64,000 bases of DNA from Halorhabdus sp. BNX81 (GTDB taxonomy: Archaea > Halobacteriota > Halobacteria > Halobacteriales > Haloarculaceae): contig NZ_CP107254.1 of NCBI RefSeq assembly GCF_029229925.1, positions 2,046,001 through 2,110,000 of the forward strand, in the 5' to 3' direction. The translations under genes and the position numbers were made by a program. Numbering within the stretch: the first letter of the stretch is position 1; each line of letters opens with the position of its first letter. Positions 33,718 to 44,200 of the stretch are shown here, in pieces. The notes below the pieces were generated by a model. That model was not told the origin of the DNA and did not search any database. It was given only the letters and a program-made list of their open reading frames with translations.

Positions 33718-35694
33718 TTACTCCCCTGGACCTTCCCCGTCACGTGGACCGGTCGGGAAGTAGAACTCGTGTTCGGACTGGGTTTCGAAGCGATCGAGCA
33801 CGTCGTGCAGCGGCCCGGCGTAGCGGATGAGGTCATCGGCCCGCTGTGAGACCTCGTTGAGTTCCGCGGCCTGTTCCTCGGCCGCACCCGCGACGCTCTC
33901 GGACTCCTCGAGAGTCTCTTCCGCGAGATCGACGACCTCGGCCACCGTCCGAGCGACTTCGTCGATCTGGGCAAGTTGGTCTTCGAAGTCGATGTCCGGG
34001 TGTTCGGCGGCGAACTCGTCCAGCCGCGCGGAGATAGCGTCGATCTCCTTGGAGATCTCCTGGAGCCGTTCCTGCTGTTCGTAGGCGTCGTCGGAGATCC
34101 GCTGGACCGAGTCGGCCACTTGCTCTGAGGCTTCCTGGACGCTGTCCGAGGAGTTGAGGACGATCTCACCGGCGTCTTCGACCTCATCGGCGAAGCTCTT
34201 GAGCTGGCCCGTGGTCTTTTCGAGTTCGTCGATCATCTCGTTGAACTCGCTGGCGATCCGGTCCATCGCCTCGTTCTCCCCGTCGATCTCCATCCGAGCG
34301 GTGAGGTCGCCGGCCGCACACTGTTCCATGGTCTGGCTGTACTCCTCGGCTTTCTCCTGGAGATACTCGTTCATCTCCATGGCCTCGGCACGGGAGACCT
34401 CGGCCTCCTTGCGGGCCTGTTCGGCCTCGTTGATCTGCTCGCGGAGCGCATCCCGCATGTTGTCGAAGCCATCGTACAGCCGGCCGATCGAGTCGATCCG
34501 CGTCGAGTGGATCGGGACGTCGAGGTTCCCCTCCTCGATCTCCTCGGCCTTCCGCCGGAGGCGATCGACGGAACTCGCCGTCGAGTAGCCGAGGATCGCC
34601 CCAACGCCACCGATCATGATCGCTGCCAGGATAGTGACGATCTGACCCCACCGGGAGATGGTCTGGACGAACCCGAACAGATCGCTGGTCGGGGCGTGTG
34701 TGACGATCGTCCACGGCGGGTCGATCACCTCACCGTCGACGGAAGCGTACCCGACAGCGTACGGTTCATCCAGCACGGCCGGATCGTTCTCGATGATCCG
34801 GACGCCACTGGTTCGCTGCTGGCCGTCGGCGGGTGCAGCCATCGCTCGCCGGATCGTCTCCTCGTTGCCGTAGGTCCCGAGAATGTTCGACTCCACACCG
34901 TCCGCATTGGTGCGGGTGTCAGCTTGCACGGCATTGTCGACGTTGACTACCTGCGAGAAGTGGGTGCTGGCGTCGCCTTCGGTCAGCCCCTGGCTCTCGA
35001 TCGCCTTGGCCAGGTCCCCAACGCGGAACTCCATGTAGAGGTATCGGTTGGCGACGTTGTGTTCGACGCGTTTGATGAAGCCGACGACCGGCTCCCCCGA
35101 GACATCATACACTTCGGTCATCCGGACCTGCGGATAGTCCTCGATACCCACCTGAAGATTACTCAGCCATGGATGGGTTGTCTCCGCGACCGGGATGGTC
35201 TGTGACTGGAGCAGTCCCCGGTTGACTTCCTCGATGGTGTCACCCGTATACTGCATGGCGAGGATCTCGGTGCCGTTGTCCGGCGAGAGGAGGTAGATCG
35301 CGTGTGACCCGTTGGACACCTCCGAGAACAACGGCCGGGCCAGCTGTCGATTGAGCGTCCCGGTATCGGACTTATCAGCCCCCAATCCGTCGTTGGTCGA
35401 GGCGAGATCGACTGTCACAGCGTTGCGTTGAATCCATTGCTCGACGATCGACGCCTGCTGTGAGGCGAGACGCTCGTACTCCGCCCGCGTGTCGTCTTCG
35501 ACTTGATCAGCCAATGCCCCCGTTGCCGTGAACCCGATTCCCGCAAGAATCAGGCCCATGATGACGAGAACCAGGGCAAATTTGAGTGCGAACCGCTTCC
35601 TGATGACGTCAGGAACGACCGTCGCCAGGATGCGGCCTATCGCACCACTCTCCGGTTCGTCACCGTTTGCTTCGATGTCTGGATCGTTACTCAT
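33718..35694 (-). CDS. transducer-like membrane protein (Cache-HAMP) lacking the signalling tip
   Basis: 658 residues. Membrane helix 1 is about 34-57 ('FALVLVIMGLILAGIGF'), then an extracellular Cache-type sensor (about 60-340; 'IYLLSPDNGTEILAMQYTGD', 'YAVGYASVDGEVIDPPWTIV'), membrane helix 2 about 343-365, HAMP domains, and coiled coil. The coiled coil has normal transducer ends ('DDAYEQQERLQEISKEIDAI' and 'AAEEQAAELNEVSQRADDL'). The hairpin tip that binds CheA/CheW in all methyl-accepting proteins (E-I-A-x-Q-T-N-x-L-A-L-N) is absent. It lies between xylB and xylA, so a pentose or other sugar sensor is conceivable. Confidence 0.85.
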   Translation of the reverse strand: MSNDPDIEANGDEPESGAIGRILATVVPDVIRKRFALKFALVLVIMGLILAGIGFTATGALADQVEDDTRAEYERLASQQASIVEQWIQRNAVTVDLASTNDGLGADKSDTGTLNRQLARPLFSEVSNGSHAIYLLSPDNGTEILAMQYTGDTIEEVNRGLLQSQTIPVAETTHPWLSNLQVGIEDYPQVRMTEVYDVSGEPVVGFIKRVEHNVANRYLYMEFRVGDLAKAIESQGLTEGDASTHFSQVVNVDNAVQADTRTNADGVESNILGTYGNEETIRRAMAAPADGQQRTSGVRIIENDPAVLDEPYAVGYASVDGEVIDPPWTIVTHAPTSDLFGFVQTISRWGQIVTILAAIMIGGVGAILGYSTASSVDRLRRKAEEIEEGNLDVPIHSTRIDSIGRLYDGFDNMRDALREQINEAEQARKEAEVSRAEAMEMNEYLQEKAEEYSQTMEQCAAGDLTARMEIDGENEAMDRIASEFNEMIDELEKTTGQLKSFADEVEDAGEIVLNSSDSVQEASEQVADSVQRISDDAYEQQERLQEISKEIDAISARLDEFAAEHPDIDFEDQLAQIDEVARTVAEVVDLAEETLEESESVAGAAEEQAAELNEVSQRADDLIRYAGPLHDVLDRFETQSEHEFYFPTGPRDGEGPGE

Positions 35695-36044
35695 AGTTTG
35701 TCAAAAGCGACCTGTTGTGTATCGATTATGCCAGTCGTATTCATTGTTTTTATTTCTCGACAACAGTTCCGTTATCGGTATCGATAGCTTCGGGTTCCGG
35801 GCCACCGATAAAAAAGAGTCGGGGGCGAATTCAGTATGTGAGGATTCATGCCCAGAAACACGGCAAGAGTCCTCTCCCAGCCGGTCATGGGTTCAGGATG
35901 GCCCCGAAGGCACTATCGTGACAGATACGCTCGGCGATCGCTCACAGAACACGGTCAGACAGCCAGCAGCCGAGGAGTACCGCAATCTTCAAGTGGTTAC
36001 TGAGCGCATTTTTAGCGTGTCTGTCCTACGACACAGGTGATATC
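35695..36044. other. 350-bp divergent intergenic region between transducer and xylA
   Basis: No gene seen. The left side holds AT-rich transducer promoter sequence (about 35730-35760). The right side has a TATA-like CATTTTTAGC at 36007-36016, about 33 bp before the xylA ATG. GTGTCTGTCCTACGACACA at 36017-36035 has imperfect dyad symmetry and could be an operator. Confidence 0.5.
36007..36016 (+). promoter_or_regulatory. TATA box of xylA
   Basis: CATTTTTAGC centred about 33 bp before ATG 36045, implying a very short leader. Confidence 0.5.
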
Positions 36045-37361
36045 ATGAGCGAATACTTCCCAGAAATCGACGAGATTACGTACGAGGGACCGGGCTCGGA
36101 AGACCCGCTTTCCTTTAGCTATTATGAACCGGATCGAGAAATCGGCGAAAAAACGATGGCGGAGCACCTGCGATTCTCGGTGGCCTACTGGCACACCCTC
36201 ACCGAGGACGGGTCCGACCCGTTCGGCACGGGGACGATGCAGCGGCCGTGGGACGATATCGACGATCCCATGGAGAAGGCCCACGCCCGGGTCGACGCCG
36301 CCTTCGAGTTCTTCGAGAAACTCGGCGTCCCGTACTTCTGTTTCCACGATCGAGACATCGCCCCCAAGGGCGAGGATCTGGCCGAGTCCAACCAAAATCT
36401 CGACGAGATCGTCGATCACGTCGAGGAGAAGATGGACGAGACGGGGGTCGAGCTGCTGTGGGGCACCTCCCAGCTGTTCATGGAGGAGAAGTTCATGCAC
36501 GGCGCGGCGACCTCACCGAACCCCGATGTCTTCGCCCACGCGGCCGGGCAGGTCAAGAAAGCGATGGAAGTCACCGAGCGCCTCGGCGGCGAGAACTTCG
36601 TCTTCTGGGGCGGCCGGGAGGGCTACAAGACGCTGCTGAACAGCGACATGGGCCGGGAACTGGACAACATGGGCCGGTTCTTCCGGATGGCGGCCGACTA
36701 CGCCGACGACATCGGCTTCGACGGCCAGTTGCTCATCGAGCCCAAACCCAAGGAACCCACGAAACACCAGTACGACTTCGACGCCGCGAACGTCATGGCG
36801 TTCCTGCGTGAGCACGGCCTGGAGGACCGCTTCAGCCTCAATCTGGAAGCCAACCACGCGACCCTCGCCGGCCACACCTTCCGGCACGAACTCCAGTACG
36901 CCCGGATCAACGACGCGCTGGGCAGCGTCGACGCCAACCAGGGCGACAAACTCATCGGCTGGGACACCGACGAGTTCCCGACCGACGTCTACATGACGAC
37001 CCTGGCGATGTACGAGATTCTGGAGAACGACGGGCTCGCGCCAGGCGGCCTCAACTTCGACGCGAAGGTCCGACGCGAATCCTTCGAGCCGGTCGACCTC
37101 TTCTATGGCCACGTCGTCGGCATGGACACCTTCGCCCGCGGGCTCGAAGTCGCCCACGAACTCCGCGAGGACGGCGTCTTCGAGGAGGTCATCGACGACC
37201 GGTACGGCTACGACGAAGGAATCGGTGCCGAGATCGCCGCCGAGTCGACGGACTTCGAAGCGCTCGCCGACTACGCGCTGGACAACGACGGTATCGAACT
37301 GGAGTCGGGTCGTCAGGAGAAACTCAAGTCGGTCCTCAACCGCTACATCCTCGAATCCTGA
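36045..37361 (+). CDS. xylA: xylose isomerase
   Basis: 438 residues, class II bacterial size. It converts D-xylose to D-xylulose. Signatures: '[17 protein letters not shown]', '[15 protein letters not shown]' with catalytic His, '[18 protein letters not shown]', '[20 protein letters not shown]' with Glu/Lys ligands, '[17 protein letters not shown]', '[20 protein letters not shown]' and '[20 protein letters not shown]'. Most characterised haloarchaea oxidise xylose instead, so this gene and xylB were probably acquired from bacteria by a Halorhabdus-like ancestor. Start ATG 36045. Confidence 0.96.
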   Translation: MSEYFPEIDEITYEGPGSEDPLSFSYYEPDREIGEKTMAEHLRFSVAYWHTLTEDGSDPFGTGTMQRPWDDIDDPMEKAHARVDAAFEFFEKLGVPYFCFHDRDIAPKGEDLAESNQNLDEIVDHVEEKMDETGVELLWGTSQLFMEEKFMHGAATSPNPDVFAHAAGQVKKAMEVTERLGGENFVFWGGREGYKTLLNSDMGRELDNMGRFFRMAADYADDIGFDGQLLIEPKPKEPTKHQYDFDAANVMAFLREHGLEDRFSLNLEANHATLAGHTFRHELQYARINDALGSVDANQGDKLIGWDTDEFPTDVYMTTLAMYEILENDGLAPGGLNFDAKVRRESFEPVDLFYGHVVGMDTFARGLEVAHELREDGVFEEVIDDRYGYDEGIGAEIAAESTDFEALADYALDNDGIELESGRQEKLKSVLNRYILES

Positions 37362-37490
37362 GCGGGCGCGGGCAAACCACGCGGTTTTCGCCCGAGCGGA
37401 GCGGTCGGTCGTCGACCGAAGGGGCTTCGGTTCGCCGAGACAGATGCGGCGAGGGCAACACTTTAGTGTATTTTGTGCGATGACGCATAT

Positions 37491-37949
37491 ATGGAACGAG
37501 CACTTGTCGTCGTCGACGACACTGAAGCGAGTGACGAGTTACTCCGGAAAGCGGGCGAGATCGCGGAAGGGGTCGGTGCGAAACTGTACCTCTTTGGGAC
37601 GCTTGACCCCGAGGAGTTCGACGAGGCCCGGGAAACCCTCGATACGATCGGCGAGGTCGAGAACACGTCCTACACCGATTCGGACATCCTGAAAACAGTT
37701 CACAACTCGCTGAACGAAACCATCGAGGCGGTCTTCGATGGGACCGAGTTTGAATACGAGACCGTCGGGGCGGTCGCCGGCGAAGGCGACCGCGCCTCGA
37801 AAGTCATCGAGGCCGCCGAGAAGTTCGAATGTGAGCACATCTTCCTGTCGGGCCGAAAGCGCTCGCCGACCGGGAAGGCGCTGTTCGGTGATACGGTCCA
37901 GTCCGTGCTGCTCGACTTCGACGGCGAAGTCACCGTCAACCTCCAGTAA
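37491..37949 (+). CDS. universal stress protein (UspA family)
   Basis: 152 residues. 'RALVVVDDTEASDELLRKAG' gives the first strand and Asp. The nucleotide-binding signature near the end, 'LSGRKRSPTGKALFGDTVQS', follows the G-x2-G-x9-G-S/T type loop with conservative changes. 'GEGDRASKVIEAAEKFECEH' precedes it. The insert 'NTSYTDSDILKTVHNSLNET' is longer than in typical UspA. ATG 37491 is favoured by an AT-rich promoter (about 37461-37473). Located 130 bp after xylA, same strand; a role in pentose growth is not demonstrated. Confidence 0.87.
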   Translation: MERALVVVDDTEASDELLRKAGEIAEGVGAKLYLFGTLDPEEFDEARETLDTIGEVENTSYTDSDILKTVHNSLNETIEAVFDGTEFEYETVGAVAGEGDRASKVIEAAEKFECEHIFLSGRKRSPTGKALFGDTVQSVLLDFDGEVTVNLQ

Positions 37950-38197
37950 CGACCGTCGGTTCCCCTTTTTTGCCGCCGTGTCTCAGTCCTGAGCGAGGAG
38001 CCGGTCGTCCGATCCGACGCTGCGTGGTGAGTTTCAGTGGCGTACAAGCACCATCCACTGAGGACGATGCGGCGGCGAACTGATTGTATGGCGGTCCGGG
38101 ACAGCTATGAGGAGTAGCGGACGCGACAAAGCGTGTGACGAACTGACCACTGCCGCAGCCCAAACGTTGATTGGGCTCTCGGGAGCACGGACTCCCT

Positions 38198-39592
38198 ATG
38201 CGTACGCCCTCCAGACGGTCGTTGCTCGCGAGTCTCGGTGCGGCCGCCAGTGGACTCGCCGGCTGTACGAGCGAGGATCCCACGCCAACCACGACCGAAA
38301 CGAACACCCGAGCGTCAACCGAAACGAGCACCGGGACGCGGAGTCGGACACCGCGGGCGACGGGATCGACCACGGAGCCGCCGACCAAGACGACCGAATC
38401 GGCGGACGACTTCCCGATGACTGGCCGGCCGGGTGGCGTCGAGGCCTTCGACGACGTGCTTCCGGGCTTTCTGGAACAGTGGGGGATTCCAGGGGCGACA
38501 GTGGCGGTGATGGACGGGGAGCGACTCGTGTTTACCCGCGGATACGGGACGGTCGGTCCTGACAGCGACGACGCGGTCCATCCGGACGCCCTGTTCCGTC
38601 TCGGAAGCCTCTCGAAGCCGATCACTGCCGTGTCCGTGCTTGATCTCGTCGAGAAGGGAGAGCTATCACTCGACGATCGGGCCGTCGAGATTCTCGCTGA
38701 ACTGGTCCCCGAAGACGGACCGGTGGACCCACGCGTCGAAGCGATCACGGTCCGACAGCTGCTGACACACACGGCCGGTTGGAGCACGGAGCCCGTCGGC
38801 TTCGATCCGGTCTTCGCACCGATCCAGGTGGCCAAAGCCCAAGAGACCGAACCACCAGCCAGCGCCGAGACGACGGTCGAGTTCATGCTGAGTCAGGAAC
38901 TCGGCGCGGACCCCGGGACGACCTTCGAGTACTCGAACGTCGGGTATTGCATCCTGGGCCGAATCATCGAAGCCGTGACGGGGAAGCAGTACGAGCGCCA
39001 CGTGCGTGGGGCGATCCTCTCCTCGCTCGGTGCGGGCGACATGGCGATCGGCGCGACCCGGAAGGAGAATCTGCGGGAAGGGCAAGTCCGCTACCGGAGT
39101 CACGGCACGACCGAGTCCCCGTTTTCGGGCGAGGGGACCGTTCCGCGTCCGTATGGCGCTGGTGTGTTGAACGAGGCCCTGGACGCAAACGGCGGATGGG
39201 TCGGTTCCGCCCCTGACCTCCTGCGGTTCGTCCGCGGTATCGACGGACTGGAGGGTGTGCCGGACGTGCTGAGCGCCGAGACGAAAGCGACGATGCTCGC
39301 CCGGCCGGACGTAAGTCGCTGGGCGGGAGCCAGCCAGTACTACGGCCAGGGATGGTATGTCACTCCAGGAGAAGGCGGGCCGCTCCTCTGGCACAACGGG
39401 TCCCTCCCCGGCAGTTACGCGTTCCTGGCTCACGACCGAGGGTCGGGTCGGACGCTCGTCGGCTTGTTCAACGGCCGATCGCCGGACTCACTCTTCGGGC
39501 AGTTCAACGTCGCCGCCCAGCGAACGCTGCTCGGGGCAGCCGGTGCGGTCGAATCCTGGCCGGATCGTGACCACTTCACTGCTGACAGCTGA
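38198..39592 (+). CDS. secreted serine hydrolase, beta-lactamase class C/DD-peptidase fold
   Basis: 464 residues. Tat lipoprotein signal 'PSRRSLLASLGAAASGLAG' with Cys at the lipobox, then a Thr/Glu/Ser-rich linker to about residue 75. Core motifs: S-x-x-K in 'FRLGSLSKPITAVSVLDL', the Tyr motif 'TFEYSNVGYCILGRII', and 'LLWHNGSLPGSYAF' (H-x-G) near the C-terminus. Substrates of this superfamily include esters, lactams and peptides. In an archaeon without peptidoglycan, an esterase or peptidase function is likelier than beta-lactam hydrolysis. ATG 38198 starts the signal peptide. Confidence 0.88.
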   Translation: MRTPSRRSLLASLGAAASGLAGCTSEDPTPTTTETNTRASTETSTGTRSRTPRATGSTTEPPTKTTESADDFPMTGRPGGVEAFDDVLPGFLEQWGIPGATVAVMDGERLVFTRGYGTVGPDSDDAVHPDALFRLGSLSKPITAVSVLDLVEKGELSLDDRAVEILAELVPEDGPVDPRVEAITVRQLLTHTAGWSTEPVGFDPVFAPIQVAKAQETEPPASAETTVEFMLSQELGADPGTTFEYSNVGYCILGRIIEAVTGKQYERHVRGAILSSLGAGDMAIGATRKENLREGQVRYRSHGTTESPFSGEGTVPRPYGAGVLNEALDANGGWVGSAPDLLRFVRGIDGLEGVPDVLSAETKATMLARPDVSRWAGASQYYGQGWYVTPGEGGPLLWHNGSLPGSYAFLAHDRGSGRTLVGLFNGRSPDSLFGQFNVAAQRTLLGAAGAVESWPDRDHFTADS

Positions 39593-39673
39593 CCCGGCCA
39601 TCACGGACACCGAAACCCCCGGTGGGAACGGTATCGAAGGGTATTTAGACCACGACAGTTGAACTATTTCTTC

Positions 39674-41176
39674 GTGGACGATTCCGGGCCGCAGACGAAC
39701 GTGACGGAAGGGGGACTACTCCGCCCCATGCTCGACATCGCGTGGCCGCTGGTGGTCTTTCAGTTGCTGAACGTCGCGTACAACGTGACGGATACCATCT
39801 GGCTGGGGCACTTTTCGGCCGACGCGGTCGGAGCATTGAGTATCGCGTGGCCGCTGGTGTTCCTGTTCATTTCGATCGCCGGCGGGTTCAACTCCGCGGG
39901 CGCGATCCTGGTTGCGCAGTACACCGGCGCGGACAGCGAGGGCTCGGCGGGCAAGGTCACGGGGAACCAGCTCACCTTCGTCATCGGGATGGCCGTCGTC
40001 CTCGGCATCCTCGGCTTTCTGCTCTCGGACCATCTGCTCGCGCTGTTGCCCTCGAGTGCGGGCACTTCCGAGCGGATCATCCCGATGGCCAACGACTACA
40101 TGGAGGTCTTCTACCTGGGATTGCCGTTCCTGTTCACGTTTTTCGTCTTCTCGACGGTCATGCGCGGGTACGGCGACACGAAGACGCCGATGTACGTCAT
40201 GGCCGGCAGCGTCGGGCTCAACCTGGTGATCGACCCGATCCTCATCTTCGGGTTCGCCGGCAACCCGCTGTTCGCGCCGCCGGGACTCGACGTGATCGGC
40301 GCGAGGCTGGCCGAGATGACTGCCTTCGGCGGGTTCGGGATCCAGGGGGCCGCCATCGCCACCATCTCCTCGCGTGGGCTGGCAGCGGTCGTCGGCATCG
40401 GCCTGCTGTTCTTTGGCGGATACGGCCCCGACGTCCGGGTCCACCACCTTCGTCCTGATCTCGACGTCATCCGGAAGATCGTCGACCTCGGCCTCCCGAC
40501 GACGGCCGAGCAGTCGGCGGCGGCGCTGGGCCAGATCACGATGACCGCGATGGTATCGATGTTCTCACCCGCGGTCGTGGCGGCCTACGGCCTGACCAAC
40601 CGGATCGGGACCATCGTCTTCCTCCCGTCGATGGGGCTGGGCCGGGCGACCAACACGATGGTCGGCCAGAACCTCGGGGCCGAAAAGCCCGACCGTGCCG
40701 AGCGGGCCACCTGGGTCGCCGCGAAGGCCGCCGTCGCCGTCCTCCTGATCGCGGCGGTCGTGGCCTTCGTCTTCCCCGAGGCGATCGTCGGCGTCTTCCT
40801 GGGGACGGGCACCGAGGAGGCGGCGATCACGCTTGCGTTCGCCGCGACGTATCTCCAGGTCAGGGCCGTCGAGTTCGGCTTTATGGGCGTCTTCCAGGTC
40901 ATCCTCGGGGCGTTCCGCGGCGCGGGCAACACCCGGACGGCGATGGTCCTCTCGATCATCGCGCTGTGGCTCGGCCGCGTCCCGCTAGTGTATCTGCTGG
41001 CGGTCAACCCCGGGTTCCTGGGTGAGCTAGGGATCTGGATCGGGTTCGCCGCCGGCGACATCATCGGCGGGATCGTCGCCGTCCTCTGGTTCACTCGCGG
41101 GACCTGGAAGCAGGCCGTCATCGAAGAGCGCGGGGCGGACACCGGGCCCCCGGCCGACGCGATCGAGACGGACTGA
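39674..41176 (+). CDS. MATE-family efflux transporter
   Basis: About 500 residues with 12 membrane helices. MATE landmarks: 'PLVVFQLLNVAYNVTDTIWL', 'SIAGGFNSAGAILVAQYTGA', 'MRGYGDTKTPMYVMAGSVGL', 'PTTAEQSAAALGQITMTAM' and 'VILGAFRGAGNTRTAM'. It exports drugs or metabolites in exchange for Na+ or H+. Start GTG 39674 fits a TATA-like TATTTAG at 39642-39648; TTG 39659 is an alternative. Substrate not predictable. Confidence 0.9.
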   Translation: MDDSGPQTNVTEGGLLRPMLDIAWPLVVFQLLNVAYNVTDTIWLGHFSADAVGALSIAWPLVFLFISIAGGFNSAGAILVAQYTGADSEGSAGKVTGNQLTFVIGMAVVLGILGFLLSDHLLALLPSSAGTSERIIPMANDYMEVFYLGLPFLFTFFVFSTVMRGYGDTKTPMYVMAGSVGLNLVIDPILIFGFAGNPLFAPPGLDVIGARLAEMTAFGGFGIQGAAIATISSRGLAAVVGIGLLFFGGYGPDVRVHHLRPDLDVIRKIVDLGLPTTAEQSAAALGQITMTAMVSMFSPAVVAAYGLTNRIGTIVFLPSMGLGRATNTMVGQNLGAEKPDRAERATWVAAKAAVAVLLIAAVVAFVFPEAIVGVFLGTGTEEAAITLAFAATYLQVRAVEFGFMGVFQVILGAFRGAGNTRTAMVLSIIALWLGRVPLVYLLAVNPGFLGELGIWIGFAAGDIIGGIVAVLWFTRGTWKQAVIEERGADTGPPADAIETD

Positions 41177-41294
41177 CCGGACCCGGCTGTCAACTCGGTT
41201 GTGCCGGGTCGACCATCTGGAACAGACACTGCCCGGAGAACGCTGTCGAACAGAGAGCGTGACATTAATCTCGGTCGGGTCGCAGTGTAGGATC

Positions 41295-44200
41295 ATGGGA
41301 ACCAGTAACCAGGTCGGACCCGGCGTGCCGGACGGTATCGATCCGGCCGCCGACAGTCGGGCCACGTACGACTACGTCAGCGACGACGTGCAACGGCCAG
41401 GCCTCGTAAGTGACCTGGAGGAACGCATCGAGGGGGACGTTCGCTTCGACGAGTACTCCCGACAACTGTATGCGACCGACGCCAGCGCCTACGAGGTACT
41501 TCCGGTCGGCGTCGTCTTCCCGCGGTCGACGGCCGACGTCGCGAGCGTCGTCGAGTACTGCGCCGCTCGGGAGATCCCGGTCCTGCCACGGGGTGGCGGC
41601 ACGAGCCTCGCCGGCCAGACGGTCAACGAGGCCGTCGTCCTGGATTTCACCCGCTACATGGACAGCGTGCTCGAAACGGATCCTGACGCTGCCCGGGCAC
41701 GCGTCCAGGCCGGGACCTACATCGGCGATATGAACGCGGCCTTCGCCGAGCACGATCTGAAGTTCGCGCCCGACCCTGCCTACGGCGATAAGAGCGCGGT
41801 CGCGGGCGCGATCGGCAACAACTCGACCGGCTCACATTCACTGAAGTACGGCAAAACCGACGCCTACGTCGAATCCTGTGAGGTCGTCCTCGCCGACGGC
41901 ACCGTCACGGAATTCGGCGAAGTGACGCTGTCGGAACTCAAAGACCGCGCGGACCCGGACGGCGATCTCGAAGCACAGATCCACGCCGAAGTCGCCCGGA
42001 TCCTGGACGAAAAGACCGACACCATCGACGAGGTCTTCCCGGACCTGAAGCGGAACGTCTCGGGATACAATCTCGACCGACTCGTCGAGGAGGCCGAGGA
42101 CGGCTCGGTCAACCTCGCCCGGTTGCTGGCCGGCAGCGAGGGAACCCTTGCAATCATCACCGAGGCCGAGGTCTCCCTGGAGGCAGTGCCCGAAACGAAA
42201 TCGATCGCGCTGTTGGCGTACGAGGACCTCATCGACGCCATGGAGGACGTCTCGATCATCCTCGAACACGACCCCTCCGCGCTCGAAGTGCTCGACGACA
42301 CGCTGCTGGAACTCGCGGGCAAGACCGAGGAGTTCGGGCCGCTGGTCGCCGAAATGGTGCCAGAGGGCACCGGCGCGATGTTGCTGGTGGAGTTCTACGC
42401 CGACAGCGACGAGGAGGGCAAACAGAAGGTCGCCGACCTGATCGCCGATCGAGTGCCTGACGGTGAGAGCGAGCTGGATCCGAGCGAGGGGGCAAGCGAG
42501 ATTACGGACGACCCGCACTTCGCCTTCCACGCCCAGGAGGCCCACGCGGACGACGAACGCAAGCGCTTCTGGAAACTCCGCAAGAGCGGGAACCCGATTC
42601 TCCTGGGTCGGACGACCGACGAGAAACACATCAGCTTCATCGAGGACACCGCCGTCCCGCCGGAGAACCTCCCCGAGTACGTCGCCGACTTCCAGGACCT
42701 GCTGGAAGACGTCGGCACCTTCGCGGCCTTCTACGCGCACGCGGGCCCAGGCTGTCTCCATATCCGGCCGCTGGTGAACACAAAGACCACCGAGGGCATG
42801 GAACAGTTCGAGGCCATCGCCGAGGGCGCGACCGACCTCGTCGTCGAGTACGGCGGCAGCGTCTCGGGCGAGCACGGCGACGGCCGCGCCCGCTCGCAGT
42901 TCAACCGCAAGCTGTACGGCGACGACCTCTGGGAGACCTTCGAGGAACTGAAGACCGCCTTCGACCCCGACTGGCTGCTCAACCCGGGTAACATCTGTGG
43001 CGATCACGATATGACCGAGAACCTCCGGTTCAGTCCGGAGTACGACTTCGAACTCGGGTTCGATCCCGTTCTCGAATGGGACAACGACAACGGCATGCAG
43101 GGCATGGTCGAACTCTGTCACGGCTGTGGCGGCTGTCGGGGCCCACAGGACACCACCGGCGGCGTGATGTGTCCGACGTTCCGGGCGAGCGAGGAGGAGA
43201 TCACCTCGACGCGCGGCCGGGCGAACATGCTCCGGCAGGCCATGAGCGGCGACCTCCCCGAGGACGTGACCGACGAGGAGTTCATGACGGAGGTGCTCGA
43301 CCTCTGTGTCGGGTGTAAAGGCTGTGCGAAGGACTGCCCGAGCGAGGTCGACATGGCCAAGCTCAAGGCGGAAGTCACCCACCAGTATCACCAGGAACAC
43401 GGCTCGAGTCTCCGGGACAAGATCTTCGCCAACGTCGACCGTCTGTTCCCGCTGGGCAGTGCCCTCGCGCCCCTCTCGAACTATGCACAGCGGCTGCCGG
43501 GCCGCCGCGCGATCCAGGAGAAAGTACTCGGAATCGCCCGCGAGCGAGACTTCCCGACGTTCTACCGGGAGACGTTCGTCGACTGGTTCGCGGGTCACGA
43601 GCCCCAGGTTTCGGCGGCCGAAGCCGACCGGAAGGTGCTGTTGTTCCCCGACTCGTTCTCGAACTACAACCGACCACAGGCAGGCAAAGCCGCGGTGCGT
43701 GTTCTCGAAGCGGCGGGCGTCCACGTCGACGTCCCGAACGATGTCACCGACAGCGGCCGGGCAGCCAACTCGAAAGGCTTTCTCGACAAGGCCGGCGAAC
43801 ACGCTCGCGAGAACGTCGACGCGCTCGCCCCCCGGGTCGAGGACGGCTGGGACGTCGTCAGCGTCGAGCCCTCGGTCGCCGTGATGTTCCAGCTCGACTA
43901 CCTCGATCTCCTCTCCGGTCCGGACGTCGAGACGGTCGCGAACAACACCTACGGCATCTTCGAATACCTCGACACCCACGGTCTCGTCGACGACCTCGAC
44001 GTGACCGCGGCGGATCGGCCGCTGACCTACCACGGCCATTGCCACCAGAAGGCCATCAAAAAGGACCACTACACCGAAAATGTCCTCGAAACGGCCGGGT
44101 TTACCGTCGACGCACTGGACAGTAGCTGCTGTGGGATGGCAGGTTCGTTCGGCTACGAGGCCGAGCACTACTCGCTTAGCCAGTCCATGGCCGACATTCT

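Noticed and set aside
31852-33849. 665-codon plus frame spanning xylB
   Set aside because: Antisense of xylulokinase; no conserved motif and it would overlap two well-supported minus-strand genes.
38198-39592. True beta-lactamase
   Set aside because: The S-x-x-K, Y and H-x-G motifs are shared by esterases and DD-peptidases, and an archaeon has no peptidoglycan target.
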